Notes: generated from the sequence alone by a model not told the origin. A DNA stretch of 64,000 bases from Methanobrevibacter arboriphilus JCM 13429 = DSM 1125 (GCF_002072215.1 NZ_JXMW01000005.1:1-64000); one strand, 5' to 3'. Counted from the first letter of the stretch, positions 20,440-30,662 are shown. Program-made: numbers and translations.

Positions 20440-20751
20440 CTAATCTAAAGAAAAATTAGTTACATTTGTTATATTAGTAACATTTGTATTATTTGTATTA
20501 TTTGTACTATTAGTTTTATTAGTAATATTAGTACTATTATTAACTTGAATAATTACTTGATTTGCTGTTAATGCTGTGAAATCTCCATCAGCTACTGCTA
20601 TTAATTCATTACTCTCATTATTTTTAGTAATATTTAACATTCCTAAAACCAAATCACCATTAGTAAATGATGCTGCAACAGTACTTAAACCAAATGCTAA
20701 AAGAGCTATTAAGAATATAACCATAAAATTTCCTTTTTTAATTGGAGTCAA
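20440..20751 (-). CDS. Small membrane-anchored protein with Asn-Thr tail
   Basis: 103 residues from the TTG at 20751, which follows GGTGAT; an ATG nine codons in is possible, but the KK before the hydrophobic segment favours the longer form. One anchor (MVIFLIALLAFGLSTVAA), a short folded-looking stretch, then repeats of (N-x-T) type that are rich N-glycosylation sites. Function unknown; third member of the local family of anchored tails. Confidence 0.6.
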   Translation of the reverse strand: MTPIKKGNFMVIFLIALLAFGLSTVAASFTNGDLVLGMLNITKNNESNELIAVADGDFTALTANQVIIQVNNSTNITNKTNSTNNTNNTNVTNITNVTNFSLD

Positions 20752-21316
20752 TTTATCACCATTACATAAGATGTATATTGTTAAGATGTATTTTTTTTGT
20801 TAAATTTTGATATATATTACTAATTTAATAATATTAAAATATACTAATTTTATTTATATAATATTTAACTATTATCTTTAATTTTATTCTTATTAATATT
20901 TATATTTATTACATTAAACCTTAAATCTAAAATTAAATCGTAAATACTATAAAATTATAATATTATTAATTAATTTAATTAATCTAATATAATATTATTA
21001 AAAAAGTTAATTAATCAAATAATAATAATAATAATAATATAAATACTATTAATAAATTTAATATACTGATTTTCAAAAAATTCAAAATAATCTTAAATAA
21101 AATAAAAAAATAGTAATTTTAAAATAAATTTTAATAAATTTTCTTAAATTTAGTATAATTATATCAAAATTTAACAAAAATTATTAAAATATTTAATAAA
21201 GCCTTATTATTTTTATATAATATCTAAAAATTTTAATTATTATTAAAAATTTATCATAAAATCATTATAACAATTATACTTATTTTTAAATAACTTATAG
21301 GCAAAACACCAAAAAA
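20752..21316. other. Intergenic region upstream of the ammonium module
   Basis: Strongly AT-rich, no gene. Holds short (ATA)n and TTAAT repeats at 20980-21060. The functional part begins with the TATA box at 21317. Confidence 0.6.
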
Positions 21317-21324
21317 TTTATATA
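21317..21324 (+). promoter_or_regulatory. TATA box of the amtB-glnK transcript
   Basis: TTTATATA in a suitable context. A start site 25-30 bases downstream would fall at about 21347-21352, right at the operator GGAA-N6-TTCC. This would leave a leader of about 440 nt before amtB. Confidence 0.55.
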
Positions 21325-21349
21325 CAAAAAGATTCAATTTAATTATATA

Positions 21350-21363
21350 GGAAAAGGGTTTCC
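21350..21363. promoter_or_regulatory. NrpR-type nitrogen operator
   Basis: GGAA AAGGGT TTCC fits the GGAA-N6-TTCC operator known for the archaeal nitrogen repressor NrpR, in an extended palindrome ATAGGAAA/TTTCCTAT. It overlaps the expected transcription start downstream of the TATA box, so binding would block initiation. The next genes are amtB and glnK, standard NrpR targets. A second TTTCC half-site follows at 21366-21370. Confidence 0.7.
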
Positions 21364-21370
21364 TATTTCC

Positions 21371-21678
21371 TATAGTGAAAGTATATGAAAAAGAGATAAA
21401 ATTTTATTAAATTATGATAAATATTGAGAATCAAAATGAATATTGAGAATTAAATGAATATTTAGAATCAAAATGAATATTGAGATTAAGTGAATATTAA
21501 AAAACTAAATTAAATATTTTTAATAAAGAAACTAATAAAATCATTCCTCATTGTTTTCTAGATAAAAATAGAGAAAAATCAATAAATTATATTTTAAGAC
21601 CCTAATAAAATCTCACATTAAATTTAATAAAATTAAATTATCTCTTTTCTCATAGCTTCATGATTAACTTTCACTATA
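21371..21678 (+). ncRNA. Structured leader or small RNA between NrpR operator and amtB
   Basis: TATAGTGAAAGT (21371-21382) is the exact complement of ACTTTCACTATA (21667-21678). Just inside, AAAAGAGATAA near 21389-21399 pairs with TTATCTCTTTT near 21641-21651. The arms thus close a loop of about 300 nt; the inside has three imperfect gaatattgagaatcaaaat repeats and no reading frame of note. It ends in an A-run. It may be the 5' leader of amtB, a separate N-regulated RNA, or a MITE whose terminal repeats form the arms. Confidence 0.45.
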
Positions 21679-21790
21679 AAAAAAAATAAATTTAAAAATA
21701 AATTTAATAAGGTATTTACTTAATAAGGTATTTAATACCTAAAAATAACCTAAAAATAATAAAATAAATAGATAAAGAGAAATAGATAAT

Positions 21791-23002
21791 ATGGTAGATA
21801 TATTGAACACAGGAGATACTGCTTGGATACTTATTTCCACAGTTTTAGTACTTTTAATGAGTATTCCAGGTATTGCCTTTTTTTATGGTGGATTAGCAAA
21901 GAAGAAAAATGTTTTAAATACAATGTTTTTAACTCTGATTGCATTTGCAATTGTAAGTATAATATGGGTAATCTATGGTTACCAATTTGCATTTGGTGCA
22001 GATATTAATGGATTGATAGGATATCCAGCAAACTTACTGATGAGTGGAATTGGTATAAATGATGTAAATGGATCAATTCCTTCAATACTGTTTGTTGCAT
22101 TCCAATTAACCTTTGCAGGACTTACAGCTGCACTTATTTCAGGAGCTGTAATTGGAAGAATGAAATTCTCTGCATGGATAGCATTCATTGTTGTATGGAT
22201 TAGTGCTGTATACATCCCAATTGCCCACTGGGTATGGGGTGGAGGATGGTTAATGCAAATGGGAGCACTTGATTTTGCAGGTGGAACCGTAGTTCATATA
22301 TCATCAGGTATCTCTGCATTAGCTCTGGTATTAATACTTAAAAGTAGAAAAAGCAAAACATTATTACCTCATAACTTAGGATACTCAGTTCTTGGTGCAG
22401 CATTCCTTTGGTTCGGTTGGATGGGATTCAATGGAGGATCTGCTTTAACTGCAGGAGGACTTGCAGCATCAGCATTACTCGTAAGTAATATAGCAGCTGC
22501 AGTTGCACTGGTTACATGGGTATGTATTGATACAATTAAAGAAGGAAAACCAACTGTACTTGGTGCAATATCTGGTGCAATAGCCGGTCTTGTTGCTATT
22601 ACCCCAGCAGCAGGATTTGTAGATGTAAGTGGAGCTATAGTTATTGGTATTGGAGCTTCAATTGCTTCATATTTCGCAATCACATACCTCAAACCACGTT
22701 TAGGATATGACGATGCATTAGATGTATTCGGAATTCACGGAATGTCTGGTATTTGGGGAGCAATAGCTACTGGAATATTTGCTGCACCGTTTATTAATGA
22801 AGCAGCAGGATTATTATATGGTAACCCCGGACAAATATCTATCCAGATAATTGCAGTCATAGCAACCATAGCTTATGCCTTTGTAGTAACTATCATAATT
22901 GCAAAAATTATTGATCTAACCATAGGATTAAGAGTAAAAGAAAAAGATGAAGTTGAAGGATTAGATACAAACCTTCATGAAGAATCTGGGTATATGTTAT
23001 AA
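21791..23002 (+). CDS. amtB: Ammonium transporter
   Basis: 403 residues with 11 predicted membrane helices, normal length. Amt motifs: [31 protein letters not shown], the pore histidines in [10 protein letters not shown] and [10 protein letters not shown], and the C-terminal cytoplasmic tail ([10 protein letters not shown]) that GlnK contacts. It moves NH3/NH4+ across the membrane. No strong ribosome signal precedes the ATG. Followed by glnK after 147 bp; the upstream operator suggests induction under nitrogen limitation. Confidence 0.97.
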   Translation: MVDILNTGDTAWILISTVLVLLMSIPGIAFFYGGLAKKKNVLNTMFLTLIAFAIVSIIWVIYGYQFAFGADINGLIGYPANLLMSGIGINDVNGSIPSILFVAFQLTFAGLTAALISGAVIGRMKFSAWIAFIVVWISAVYIPIAHWVWGGGWLMQMGALDFAGGTVVHISSGISALALVLILKSRKSKTLLPHNLGYSVLGAAFLWFGWMGFNGGSALTAGGLAASALLVSNIAAAVALVTWVCIDTIKEGKPTVLGAISGAIAGLVAITPAAGFVDVSGAIVIGIGASIASYFAITYLKPRLGYDDALDVFGIHGMSGIWGAIATGIFAAPFINEAAGLLYGNPGQISIQIIAVIATIAYAFVVTIIIAKIIDLTIGLRVKEKDEVEGLDTNLHEESGYML

Positions 23003-23146
23003 CACAATGGTAAATTAAGTAATAGATTTTGCTTAATTGATGATTAAAAGATAGTTAAGTGATAATTATAAGTAAACCAAAGTCTAAGTAAAGTTAAGTA
23101 AATCAAAGGCTAAGTAAAGGTATATAAAATGATATTAAGAGGATAA

Positions 23147-23488
<342 letters not shown>

Positions 23489-23547
23489 AAAATGAAAAAC
23501 AAAAATGAAAAATTTGAAATTAATATTTTGACAAATATAAAAGCTAA

Positions 23548-23682
23548 ATGGAGCTGAATAAAGTTTTGGAGCCTATCTATACAAACATTATAATATTATT
23601 AATAGTTTCTGTAATTACAGCAATTATTATTAATATTATTAATATACATGAGAAAAATTCTGTTGATAATAATAAAAATTAA
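23548..23682 (+). CDS. Tiny single-pass membrane protein after glnK
   Basis: 44 residues: MELNKVLEPIY, a hydrophobic segment of about 22 residues rich in Ile, and a polar Asn/Lys C-terminus. It starts 60 bp after glnK on the same strand and could be translated from the same message. No clear ribosome signal; AT-rich DNA readily yields Ile-rich frames, so this may be chance. If real, a membrane peptide in the ammonium operon. Confidence 0.35.
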   Translation: MELNKVLEPIYTNIIILLIVSVITAIIINIINIHEKNSVDNNKN

Positions 23683-24036
23683 TAATTAATAAAACTAATA
23701 AAATTAATTAAAACTAATTTAAAAAATTAAAACTTATTTAGTTCTTATTATTAGTATTAAGATTAATATTTTATTAATATTATTAATAAAAAGAATTTTT
23801 CATCTACTTTTTATTTTTACCTATTAAAAAATTAAATATTAAAAAATAACATTTTATTATAAAATAACTAATTCTAATAAAAATTAGTAATATTCTTTCT
23901 AAAATTATATCAAATTAAAACTATAAATTAAACCATTATTTTATTAAAACATTATTTTAAAAATTTAGAAATAATATTACTAATTATAAAATAGTTTGAT
24001 TAATTATATATAATCTCAAAATAAAAGATACACTTA
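23683..24036. other. Intergenic region with TATA box for a leaderless helicase message
   Basis: AT-rich, no gene. ttatatataa at 24003-24012 is a TATA box about 25-30 bases before the helicase ATG at 24037, and there is no Shine-Dalgarno, so the mRNA is probably leaderless. Confidence 0.5.
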
Positions 24037-26700
24037 ATGATAATTCTCAAAAAAGCAAAAAAATCATGGGAAATATACCCAATTGGAAGTCCTAAAGGAG
24101 CATTAAACACAAAAAGAACTCCTGAATTTATAGGAACACTTAAATTTAAAGAAACTTCCAAAGGATTATCAATAAACAAGTTTATAGCTAAATATCCTAA
24201 TGATGAAGATAAATTACTTCCTCCAGGAGAAGCTATGAAATTACTTAAAACACAAGTAGTATTTCTAGCATCAAAAGATGAAGAGATAGAAAATTTCCTT
24301 AAATCCCATGGCATAAAAACTCGTTTTACAAAAATATGTTCACACTGCACATATGAAGGAAACATAACCATAATAAACAGTAAATTTAGTTATGATTATC
24401 ATAATCAATTGATTTGTAAAGTTTGTGCAGAAGATACTATAAAAAGAGAGTTAAAGTTACAAGGATATGATAAAAAATCTTATAAAAACTTCAAAAAGAT
24501 TCTAAATAAAACTGGAAGCTTAAATGAAGTTTTAAAAATAATAGACCATAAATTCGATCCTTTATCAAATCCTAATTTAACCTTATTTGATGAAATCAAG
24601 GTTAAAAAAACAAAAATTCCAAAAATACCCATATTTAGACTTAAAATTCCAAAAAAGTTTAAAAAAATATTGGATGAGAATAATAACAATTATCTATTAC
24701 CAATACAATATTTAGCTATAAAAAATGGGTTAATGAAGGATAAAAACTTGCTTGTTGTTTCAGCTACAGCAAGTGGAAAAACACTTGTAGGAGAATTAGC
24801 TGGAATTCCAAAAGCAATGAATGGTAAAAAATTTATATTCTTAACACCTCTTGTTGCATTAGCTAATCAGAAATATCGAGATTTTAAAAAGAAATATGAG
24901 CCTCTTGGACTTAAAGTTTCAATAAAAGTTGGAATGAATCGAGTAAAAGCAAAAGAAGAAATTAAGCTTCCAAAATCAAAAGTAAATGATGCAGATATTA
25001 TCGTTGGAACCTATGAAGGAATAGACTTTTTACTTCGCTCTGGAAAATCATCAACTTTAAAAGAGTTAGGAACTGTATTGATCGATGAAATTCACACTTT
25101 AGATGATGAAGAAAGGGGAATAAGATTAAATGGGATGATAAAAAGAATAGAAAATATTTACCCTAAATCTCAAATTATAGGTTTATCTGCTACTATTAAA
25201 AACCCAAAACAACTAGCAAGTGAATTTAATATGGATTTGGTAGAATATGACCAACGCCCTGTTCCACTTAAAAGACATCTTATTTATGTAAGAAGTGATA
25301 TAGAAAAAAGAAACCTAATTAGAAAGCTAATTTTAAGAGAATATAATAATAAATCTTCAAAAGGATTTCCAGGTCAAACAATAGTATTTACAAACTCCAG
25401 AAGGAAAACTCATCAAATTTCTGATTATTTAACAAAAAAAAGGATTAAATCAGCAGCATATCATGGAGGATTATCATACTTTAAAAAAGAAAGAATTGAA
25501 AAAGATTTTGCAAATGGAAAAATATCAACAGTTGTAACAACAGCAGCACTTGCAGCAGGAGTTGATTTTCCTGCTTCCCAAGTAATATTTGAAACATTAA
25601 TAATGGGAAACAAGTGGATTTCACCAAATGAATTTTCACAAATGATTGGAAGAGCAGGTAGACCAACTTATCATGATAGAGGAGTAGTATATTTACTACC
25701 AGAAATAGCTAATAAGTTTGATAATGAAAGTGAAGAATCAGTAGCTATTTCACTTTTAGAAAGTGATGTTGAAAATGTACATATAGAATATAGTGAAGAA
25801 GAGTTATTAGAACAAGTATTAGCAGACGTATGCTCTCATTCTTTAAAAGATATTGAAACTATTCACAGCTTCTATAAAAATATAAAAATACCAATTGATT
25901 TAGAAATGACTATTAATGAGCTATATGATAAAAAGCTGATTAGAATAATAAATAAAAATAATAAAGAAGAAGTAATTCCTACTAAATATGGAAAAGCTGT
26001 TTCAATGTCCTTCTTATCAGTACAAGAAGGGAGTATTATAAAAAAATCATTACAAAAATTAAATCAAACCTTGAAAAAAGAAAATAAGAATATAATTAAA
26101 ATTAATAGTTCAAAGAATAGTAAAAAATCTGAAAATGAAAAAGCTAAAAATGAAAGATATAAAAATGGAATATCTAAAAATAAACAAAACAAAAAAATAG
26201 ATATTAATAAAGAAATAATTAATATAGCTATTCAATTAGAATATTTTGAAAACGCTTATCTTTCACCAGTTGTTCATAAACAGATTGTAAATGCAATAAA
26301 AACAAACTTTTCAACAAGATTATTTTCAGATTCAACTTTAGATATAATCTCCTCTGGAGAAACCATAGATAAATTAGATAAAAAGTTTCAAGAAGCACTT
26401 TTAAAAATTCAAGTAGATTTTTTAAGATGTGAATGTAAAGATAAACCGTTTTGTGATTGTTTACAAAAAGAAATCTCTAATTTTATTATCAATGAAAGAC
26501 TAAAACAAAAGGATCCTACTGATATTTCAAGGAAATTATTAAGAACTTATCAAATCCAAACATACCCTGGAGATATATTCTCATGGTTAGATAATTTTGT
26601 GAGAAATTTAGAAGCTATTGAAAGAATAGCTAATGCATATTCACAGAAAAAACCTCTTGAAACAGCAAAAAAATTAATAAAAAGGATTGAGAGAGGATAA
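24037..26700 (+). CDS. Ski2-like DEAD/DEAH-box helicase with zinc-binding N- and C-domains
   Basis: 887 residues. Residues about 1-200 are an archaea-specific N-terminal region with a zinc knuckle (CSHCTYEG ... CKVCAED), as in MJ1401-like helicases (DUF5814 family). Motif I SATASGKT at about 247, Ia TPLVALANQ, II DEIH at about 352, III GLSATIK at about 388, IV VFTNSRR, V TTAALAAGVDFP and VI QMIGRAGRPTYHDRG. The C-terminal part has a Lys/Asn-rich insertion near 690-735 and a cysteine cluster CECKDKPFCDC near 805. An ATP-driven RNA or DNA unwinding role is expected; the substrate is unknown. Monocistronic with a probable leaderless start. Confidence 0.93.
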   Translation: MIILKKAKKSWEIYPIGSPKGALNTKRTPEFIGTLKFKETSKGLSINKFIAKYPNDEDKLLPPGEAMKLLKTQVVFLASKDEEIENFLKSHGIKTRFTKICSHCTYEGNITIINSKFSYDYHNQLICKVCAEDTIKRELKLQGYDKKSYKNFKKILNKTGSLNEVLKIIDHKFDPLSNPNLTLFDEIKVKKTKIPKIPIFRLKIPKKFKKILDENNNNYLLPIQYLAIKNGLMKDKNLLVVSATASGKTLVGELAGIPKAMNGKKFIFLTPLVALANQKYRDFKKKYEPLGLKVSIKVGMNRVKAKEEIKLPKSKVNDADIIVGTYEGIDFLLRSGKSSTLKELGTVLIDEIHTLDDEERGIRLNGMIKRIENIYPKSQIIGLSATIKNPKQLASEFNMDLVEYDQRPVPLKRHLIYVRSDIEKRNLIRKLILREYNNKSSKGFPGQTIVFTNSRRKTHQISDYLTKKRIKSAAYHGGLSYFKKERIEKDFANGKISTVVTTAALAAGVDFPASQVIFETLIMGNKWISPNEFSQMIGRAGRPTYHDRGVVYLLPEIANKFDNESEESVAISLLESDVENVHIEYSEEELLEQVLADVCSHSLKDIETIHSFYKNIKIPIDLEMTINELYDKKLIRIINKNNKEEVIPTKYGKAVSMSFLSVQEGSIIKKSLQKLNQTLKKENKNIIKINSSKNSKKSENEKAKNERYKNGISKNKQNKKIDINKEIINIAIQLEYFENAYLSPVVHKQIVNAIKTNFSTRLFSDSTLDIISSGETIDKLDKKFQEALLKIQVDFLRCECKDKPFCDCLQKEISNFIINERLKQKDPTDISRKLLRTYQIQTYPGDIFSWLDNFVRNLEAIERIANAYSQKKPLETAKKLIKRIERG

Positions 26701-27209
26701 GAATATAATAAATAATATAATAAAACTAGTATATAAATATTTGTAATGAATCATCTCTATATAGATCTAATAAAAAATGAAAACAAAATAGATCAATGAA
26801 AAAAAAGGAAACTAAGATAAAATAAGGAGTTAAAGATAGAATAGAGTAAAATCAGCTAAAAAGTTAGAAATAAAGATTATATGAATATAAACAGCACAAA
26901 AACACCTACAATAAAATCTTGTAAACATTAAAGACAATACTCAATATTTCTAATCTTAAGATCAATGGTTTTAAATACCTCCAAACCCTTTATTTTATAT
27001 TTTTTTACTTAAATTAAATAATTTAAATCTGTTTTCATAAAATAAAGCTATAATTATAAGTTTAAATAGTAAAAATTTAGCATTTAGTTATTGTTTTAAT
27101 TTTTAACAAATTTATTTTCTACAAAAATCAGTATTTTTCATGAAAAAGATATTTTGAGGATTATAGTCTAATTTAAAAGAATATAAAACTTTTTATTAAA
27201 ACTTATATA
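26701..27209. other. Convergent intergenic region
   Basis: About 510 bp between the helicase 3' end (plus) and the minus-strand gene at 27267. No reading frame of interest; AT-rich. Confidence 0.6.
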
Positions 27210-27246
27210 CAAATGAAGTTAGCCTATTGAAAACTAACTCATTTGT
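27210..27246 (-). terminator. Hairpin terminator of the DUF4012-like gene
   Basis: CAAATGAaGTTAG and CTAACTCATTTG face each other with an 11-base loop and one bulged base, about 20 bases after the stop. On the minus strand a T/A-rich tail follows. Confidence 0.6.
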
Positions 27247-27266
27247 AAAAGTTTTAGTTTTTTAGC

Positions 27267-27986
27267 TCATATAACGTTTTCAATACCTTTTGTACCCATT
27301 AAACCAATGAAAGATCCTTTAGGAGTCATCAAAATATTTCCTTTAGAATATTCACTTAAAGCTGTTTGAATCATTGTATTTCTTTTATCTGGATCTGTAG
27401 CAGCTTGTGAAAGCGCTTTAACTAGTACCATCACCGAATCTCCTCTTGACATAGTTCCTGTAATTTCACTACTCCTACCATTATAACCTGCATAGTTGTC
27501 GTTTTCTCTCACAATATCTGTTGCACTGAGATTGGTTTCTACTCCATCAATTTTAAGTGGTCTAATAGAATCTATAACTGAATCTAATCCTTTATCATAG
27601 ATGACTACTACAGCATCAGCATGCATTCCAGTATTTGATTCTACAATTTCTTTTGCATACTCCATACCTTGTTCTGGGTCATTCCACAGAGAATCATGAA
27701 GAAGCATTTTTCCTTGAAGATTACCTGGTGCCGGCTGTGTAGGATGCTCCTTTCCTCCAGGATATATAGGAGTATAATTTTTTATACTTCCATTTTCCAA
27801 TTTAACCATAAACGCCATGTCTACACCGCCACCTGGCTGTTCATCTTTGTCACTAGCCAATACCAATATATTTTTATTGCCTAAAGACAAATCAGGACCA
27901 CTTAAAAAGGTACCCCATGCTACAGCTAATATTCCAATAGCACTTACAATTGCAATTGCTATAATAAGCTTATTTTTCCTTTCCAT
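27267..27986 (-). CDS. Membrane-anchored surface protein, DUF4012/LCP-like
   Basis: 239 residues. An N-terminal anchor of about 22 residues after MERKNK, then an external domain starting NILVLASDKDEQPGGGVDMAFMV, which resembles the strand-loop of DUF4012 and the related LytR-CpsA-Psr proteins. Those act on cell-wall polymers in bacteria. Other recognisable pieces: PTQPAPGNLQGKMLLHDS and DAVVVIYDKGLDSVI. An enzymatic role in the pseudomurein wall is a guess. Followed by a hairpin terminator. Confidence 0.65.
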   Translation of the reverse strand: MERKNKLIIAIAIVSAIGILAVAWGTFLSGPDLSLGNKNILVLASDKDEQPGGGVDMAFMVKLENGSIKNYTPIYPGGKEHPTQPAPGNLQGKMLLHDSLWNDPEQGMEYAKEIVESNTGMHADAVVVIYDKGLDSVIDSIRPLKIDGVETNLSATDIVRENDNYAGYNGRSSEITGTMSRGDSVMVLVKALSQAATDPDKRNTMIQTALSEYSKGNILMTPKGSFIGLMGTKGIENVI

Positions 27987-28500
27987 GTTACCTTACCTAC
28001 CTAAAAATAGTAAATTTAAAAATCGCTTTCTTTTGTTTATTTATTTTTTATTTTTTTATTTTTAATTTGCTTTTTCAGAATGATTTCTCTTATTATATCA
28101 GATTACAATAAAAGAAATTGCTTCATAGGACAAATAACATAATTTTATCCTAATATTTTTAAAAATAAACTATTTAAAAAGTAATTATTGAATAAGTAAG
28201 TAATTTAAAATATGATTTAATTATATTTGAATATTACTTACAATACTTAATAAGTCTTCATTAAATATAAATTTTTTTATAGTATTTATAGAATCATGGA
28301 ATAAGAAACCATAGCTCAATAATTTTACCTACTATCCAACAATAGTATGTAGACATATCTAAAGTTTCTTTATCTAATTAATTTTAAAAAAATATTAATA
28401 AATAAATATCATTAGATAAGAGCAGCTAAAAAACCCTAAAATACTTTAACATTTCAATTATTTTGTAAAAATTTTAAAAACGAATATTAAAACGAATATT
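27987..28500. other. Divergent intergenic region
   Basis: No intact gene. Near 28449-28500 a short frame leads into the TetR pseudogene, with a doubled aaaacgaatatt. Confidence 0.6.
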
Positions 28501-29037
28501 AAATTTATAATTAAAGAAAAATCTGAAATCGCAGCTAGTTCTATTTATCATCATTACAAAAATAAGGACGCTATTTTATCCTATATGATACAAAGATACT
28601 TTGTAGAAAAAATCACAGAATTAAAAAATCTTTGTTATGAATTTGAAGGTTCATTTATTGAAAAATTAAGATTTATATATTATCGATCAATAGGTATTGA
28701 TATTCAGAATAATGAAAAACCTATTAGAAAAATAAATGGTGAAACAATTGATTATAAAAAATACTATTTAATGCTTAATAGTATTTATCATCAACATCCA
28801 GAATATAGAGATTTATTTGATAATATGACTCATACTGTAATTAAAATTTTTAAAGAGTAAGTTGATGAATTTATATATAAAAAAGAATTAGATATTAACA
28901 TTAGTCCAAATAAGATGGCTTTATTTCTTTTTACCAATATTAAAGGATTTATAAACTTATGGATGACTCTATCTGATAGTGATGTAGATGAGATTATAGA
29001 TGCTAATCTTGAAGCTATAAAACAAACAATAAATTAA
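28501..29037 (+). pseudogene. Decayed TetR-family regulator
   Basis: The reading frame gives the end of a TetR helix-turn-helix (SEIAASSIYHHYKNKDAIL) with helices 1-2 of the DNA-binding domain missing or scrambled. It continues through a TetR ligand domain to a TAA at 28858-28860, after which the same frame stays open and sensible (VDEFIYKKELDINISPNKMALF...) to a second stop at 29037. The in-frame stop and lost N-terminus point to a pseudogene; the open middle from 28585 gives a 91-residue fragment. Confidence 0.75.
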
Positions 29038-29251
29038 CTCTTTAAATTTTATTTTCTTTTTATTAAGAATTTTTGATAATACTTTTATAGTTATGAGTAT
29101 ATGAAAAAAGTATAATATTATTATTTATTAATCATTTAAACTATATTTAAATATGTTTATAGTTTATATAATCCTATTTTTTGTAATAAAAACTTTATAT
29201 ATTAGTAACAACCAATATCCATATAATTTATTATAATGGAGGTGAAAAAGA

Positions 29252-30643
29252 GTGATATTTAAAAAATTAAACTTATTCTTGATAATTTTATTTGTTTTTT
29301 GTTTTTGTTTGACTTCAGTTTCAGCAGCTGAAACTACAATTAATAATTCTACTGCTGGAGGAATTAATGGAGCAATAACAAACGATTCAAGTGACACAAT
29401 AATTCTTGATCCAGGTGTCTATTCTGGAAATAACAATACTCAGATAATTATTAACAAATCAGTTACAATTAAAGGAAACGGCCCATCAAATACTGTTATA
29501 ATTGATGGAGATAATATAAATAGATTATTCAATGTTACAGGCACTGGAACTTTAATATTAATCAACATCACATTAAAAGATGGTTTTTCAGGCGTAACTG
29601 GATTGGGAGGGGCTATTTCTAGTCTAGGTACAGTCACTATGAGTGATTGTGTTTTAACTGGTAATCAAGCAGGATTTTATGGAGGAGCTATTTATAATAA
29701 TGGTATACTCAATGTAAACAATTGTGTGTTCGATGAAAACTATGCTTCTCAAGGAGGATCTATTTTCAATCACATATTTGGAAGAAGCTATATCAGTAAT
29801 TCAATTTTTACAAATGGAATTGCTGATGATGGTGGAGCAATTGCTAACTTTGGGAATATGAGTATTATAAATTCAACATTCATTAATAATACTGCTGATT
29901 ATGGAGGAGCTATAATATCTCAATGGAGACTTTCTATTATAGGATCTATATTTAGGAATAATACTGCTCAAATTGGTGGAGCTATAGCTTCAGGTCTAAA
30001 TAGTACATTGGATATAAGTTATTCTATATTAGTTGATAATAAGGATAGTCAGAATTTTACTATTTCTAATTATGGTAATTCTACTGCTGATTATAATTGG
30101 TGGGGTTCTAATAATCCTGTTAATGTAACCAATTTTGATCTAGGTAATTATTTCACTATGATTTTAAATACTAGTGTTTTGAATAATACTTTAGAAATTG
30201 GAGATATATTACATTATAATTATTATTTTGTACTTAATGGTACAAACAATAACGCCAATGCAGGCTTATATTTCCCATACTTTGAAGTAGATATATTTAA
30301 AAATGGTGTTTTGATTGATACTATTGATGGTAGAAATAGCCAGTCTTTAACTACTGAGTTGGATTCTAAAGTTTCAAACTTCTCAACTACGTTAGATTAT
30401 GAAACTCAAGGTTTTACTATACTAGCTACTGAACCAATACCACCAGTACCACCAGTACCACCAGTACCACCAGTACCACCAGTACCACCAGTACTGCCTG
30501 AGCCTCCTGAACCTAATAATAATACTAATAATACAAGTAATAATCCAGTAGCTAATGCTACTATGAAAGAAACAGGAATACCAATAATTACCATAATTTT
30601 AGTGCTTTTAGCTAGTTTAGGACTAATTACTAGAAAAAAATAA
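29252..30643 (+). CDS. Adhesin-like beta-helix surface protein with Pro-rich stalk and TG-type C-terminal anchor
   Basis: 463 residues, GTG start with GGAGGTG seven bases upstream. Residues 1-27 are a signal peptide (TSVSA/AE). About 30-275 is a parallel beta-helix built from polymorphic-membrane-protein-like GGAI repeats (GGAISSLG, GGAIYNNG, GGAIANFG). NWWG at about 283 marks the helix end, as in the other adhesins. A domain of about 85 residues precedes a PPV repeat (about 394-412), and the C-terminus has MKETGIPII, a hydrophobic helix and RKK. The TGIPII motif recurs in the gene at 37253-41455. Confidence 0.88.
   Translation: MIFKKLNLFLIILFVFCFCLTSVSAAETTINNSTAGGINGAITNDSSDTIILDPGVYSGNNNTQIIINKSVTIKGNGPSNTVIIDGDNINRLFNVTGTGTLILINITLKDGFSGVTGLGGAISSLGTVTMSDCVLTGNQAGFYGGAIYNNGILNVNNCVFDENYASQGGSIFNHIFGRSYISNSIFTNGIADDGGAIANFGNMSIINSTFINNTADYGGAIISQWRLSIIGSIFRNNTAQIGGAIASGLNSTLDISYSILVDNKDSQNFTISNYGNSTADYNWWGSNNPVNVTNFDLGNYFTMILNTSVLNNTLEIGDILHYNYYFVLNGTNNNANAGLYFPYFEVDIFKNGVLIDTIDGRNSQSLTTELDSKVSNFSTTLDYETQGFTILATEPIPPVPPVPPVPPVPPVPPVLPEPPEPNNNTNNTSNNPVANATMKETGIPIITIILVLLASLGLITRKK
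30438..30492 (+). repeat. 9-bp tandem repeat coding Pro-Pro-Val
   Basis: Six copies of ccaccagta in frame. Copy-number change would lengthen or shorten the proline stalk without a frameshift. Confidence 0.9.
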
Positions 30644-30662
30644 TAATCTAAACATTTTTGAG

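Noticed and set aside
24480-24689. Minus-strand frame inside the helicase gene
   Set aside because: Antisense to a clearly coding helicase region; hydrophobic composition is typical of lysine-rich antisense.
28858-28860. TAA in the TetR frame as possible stop-codon recoding
   Set aside because: The N-terminal DNA-binding domain is also lost, and TAA is not a known recoding codon here (pyrrolysine uses TAG), so decay is simpler.
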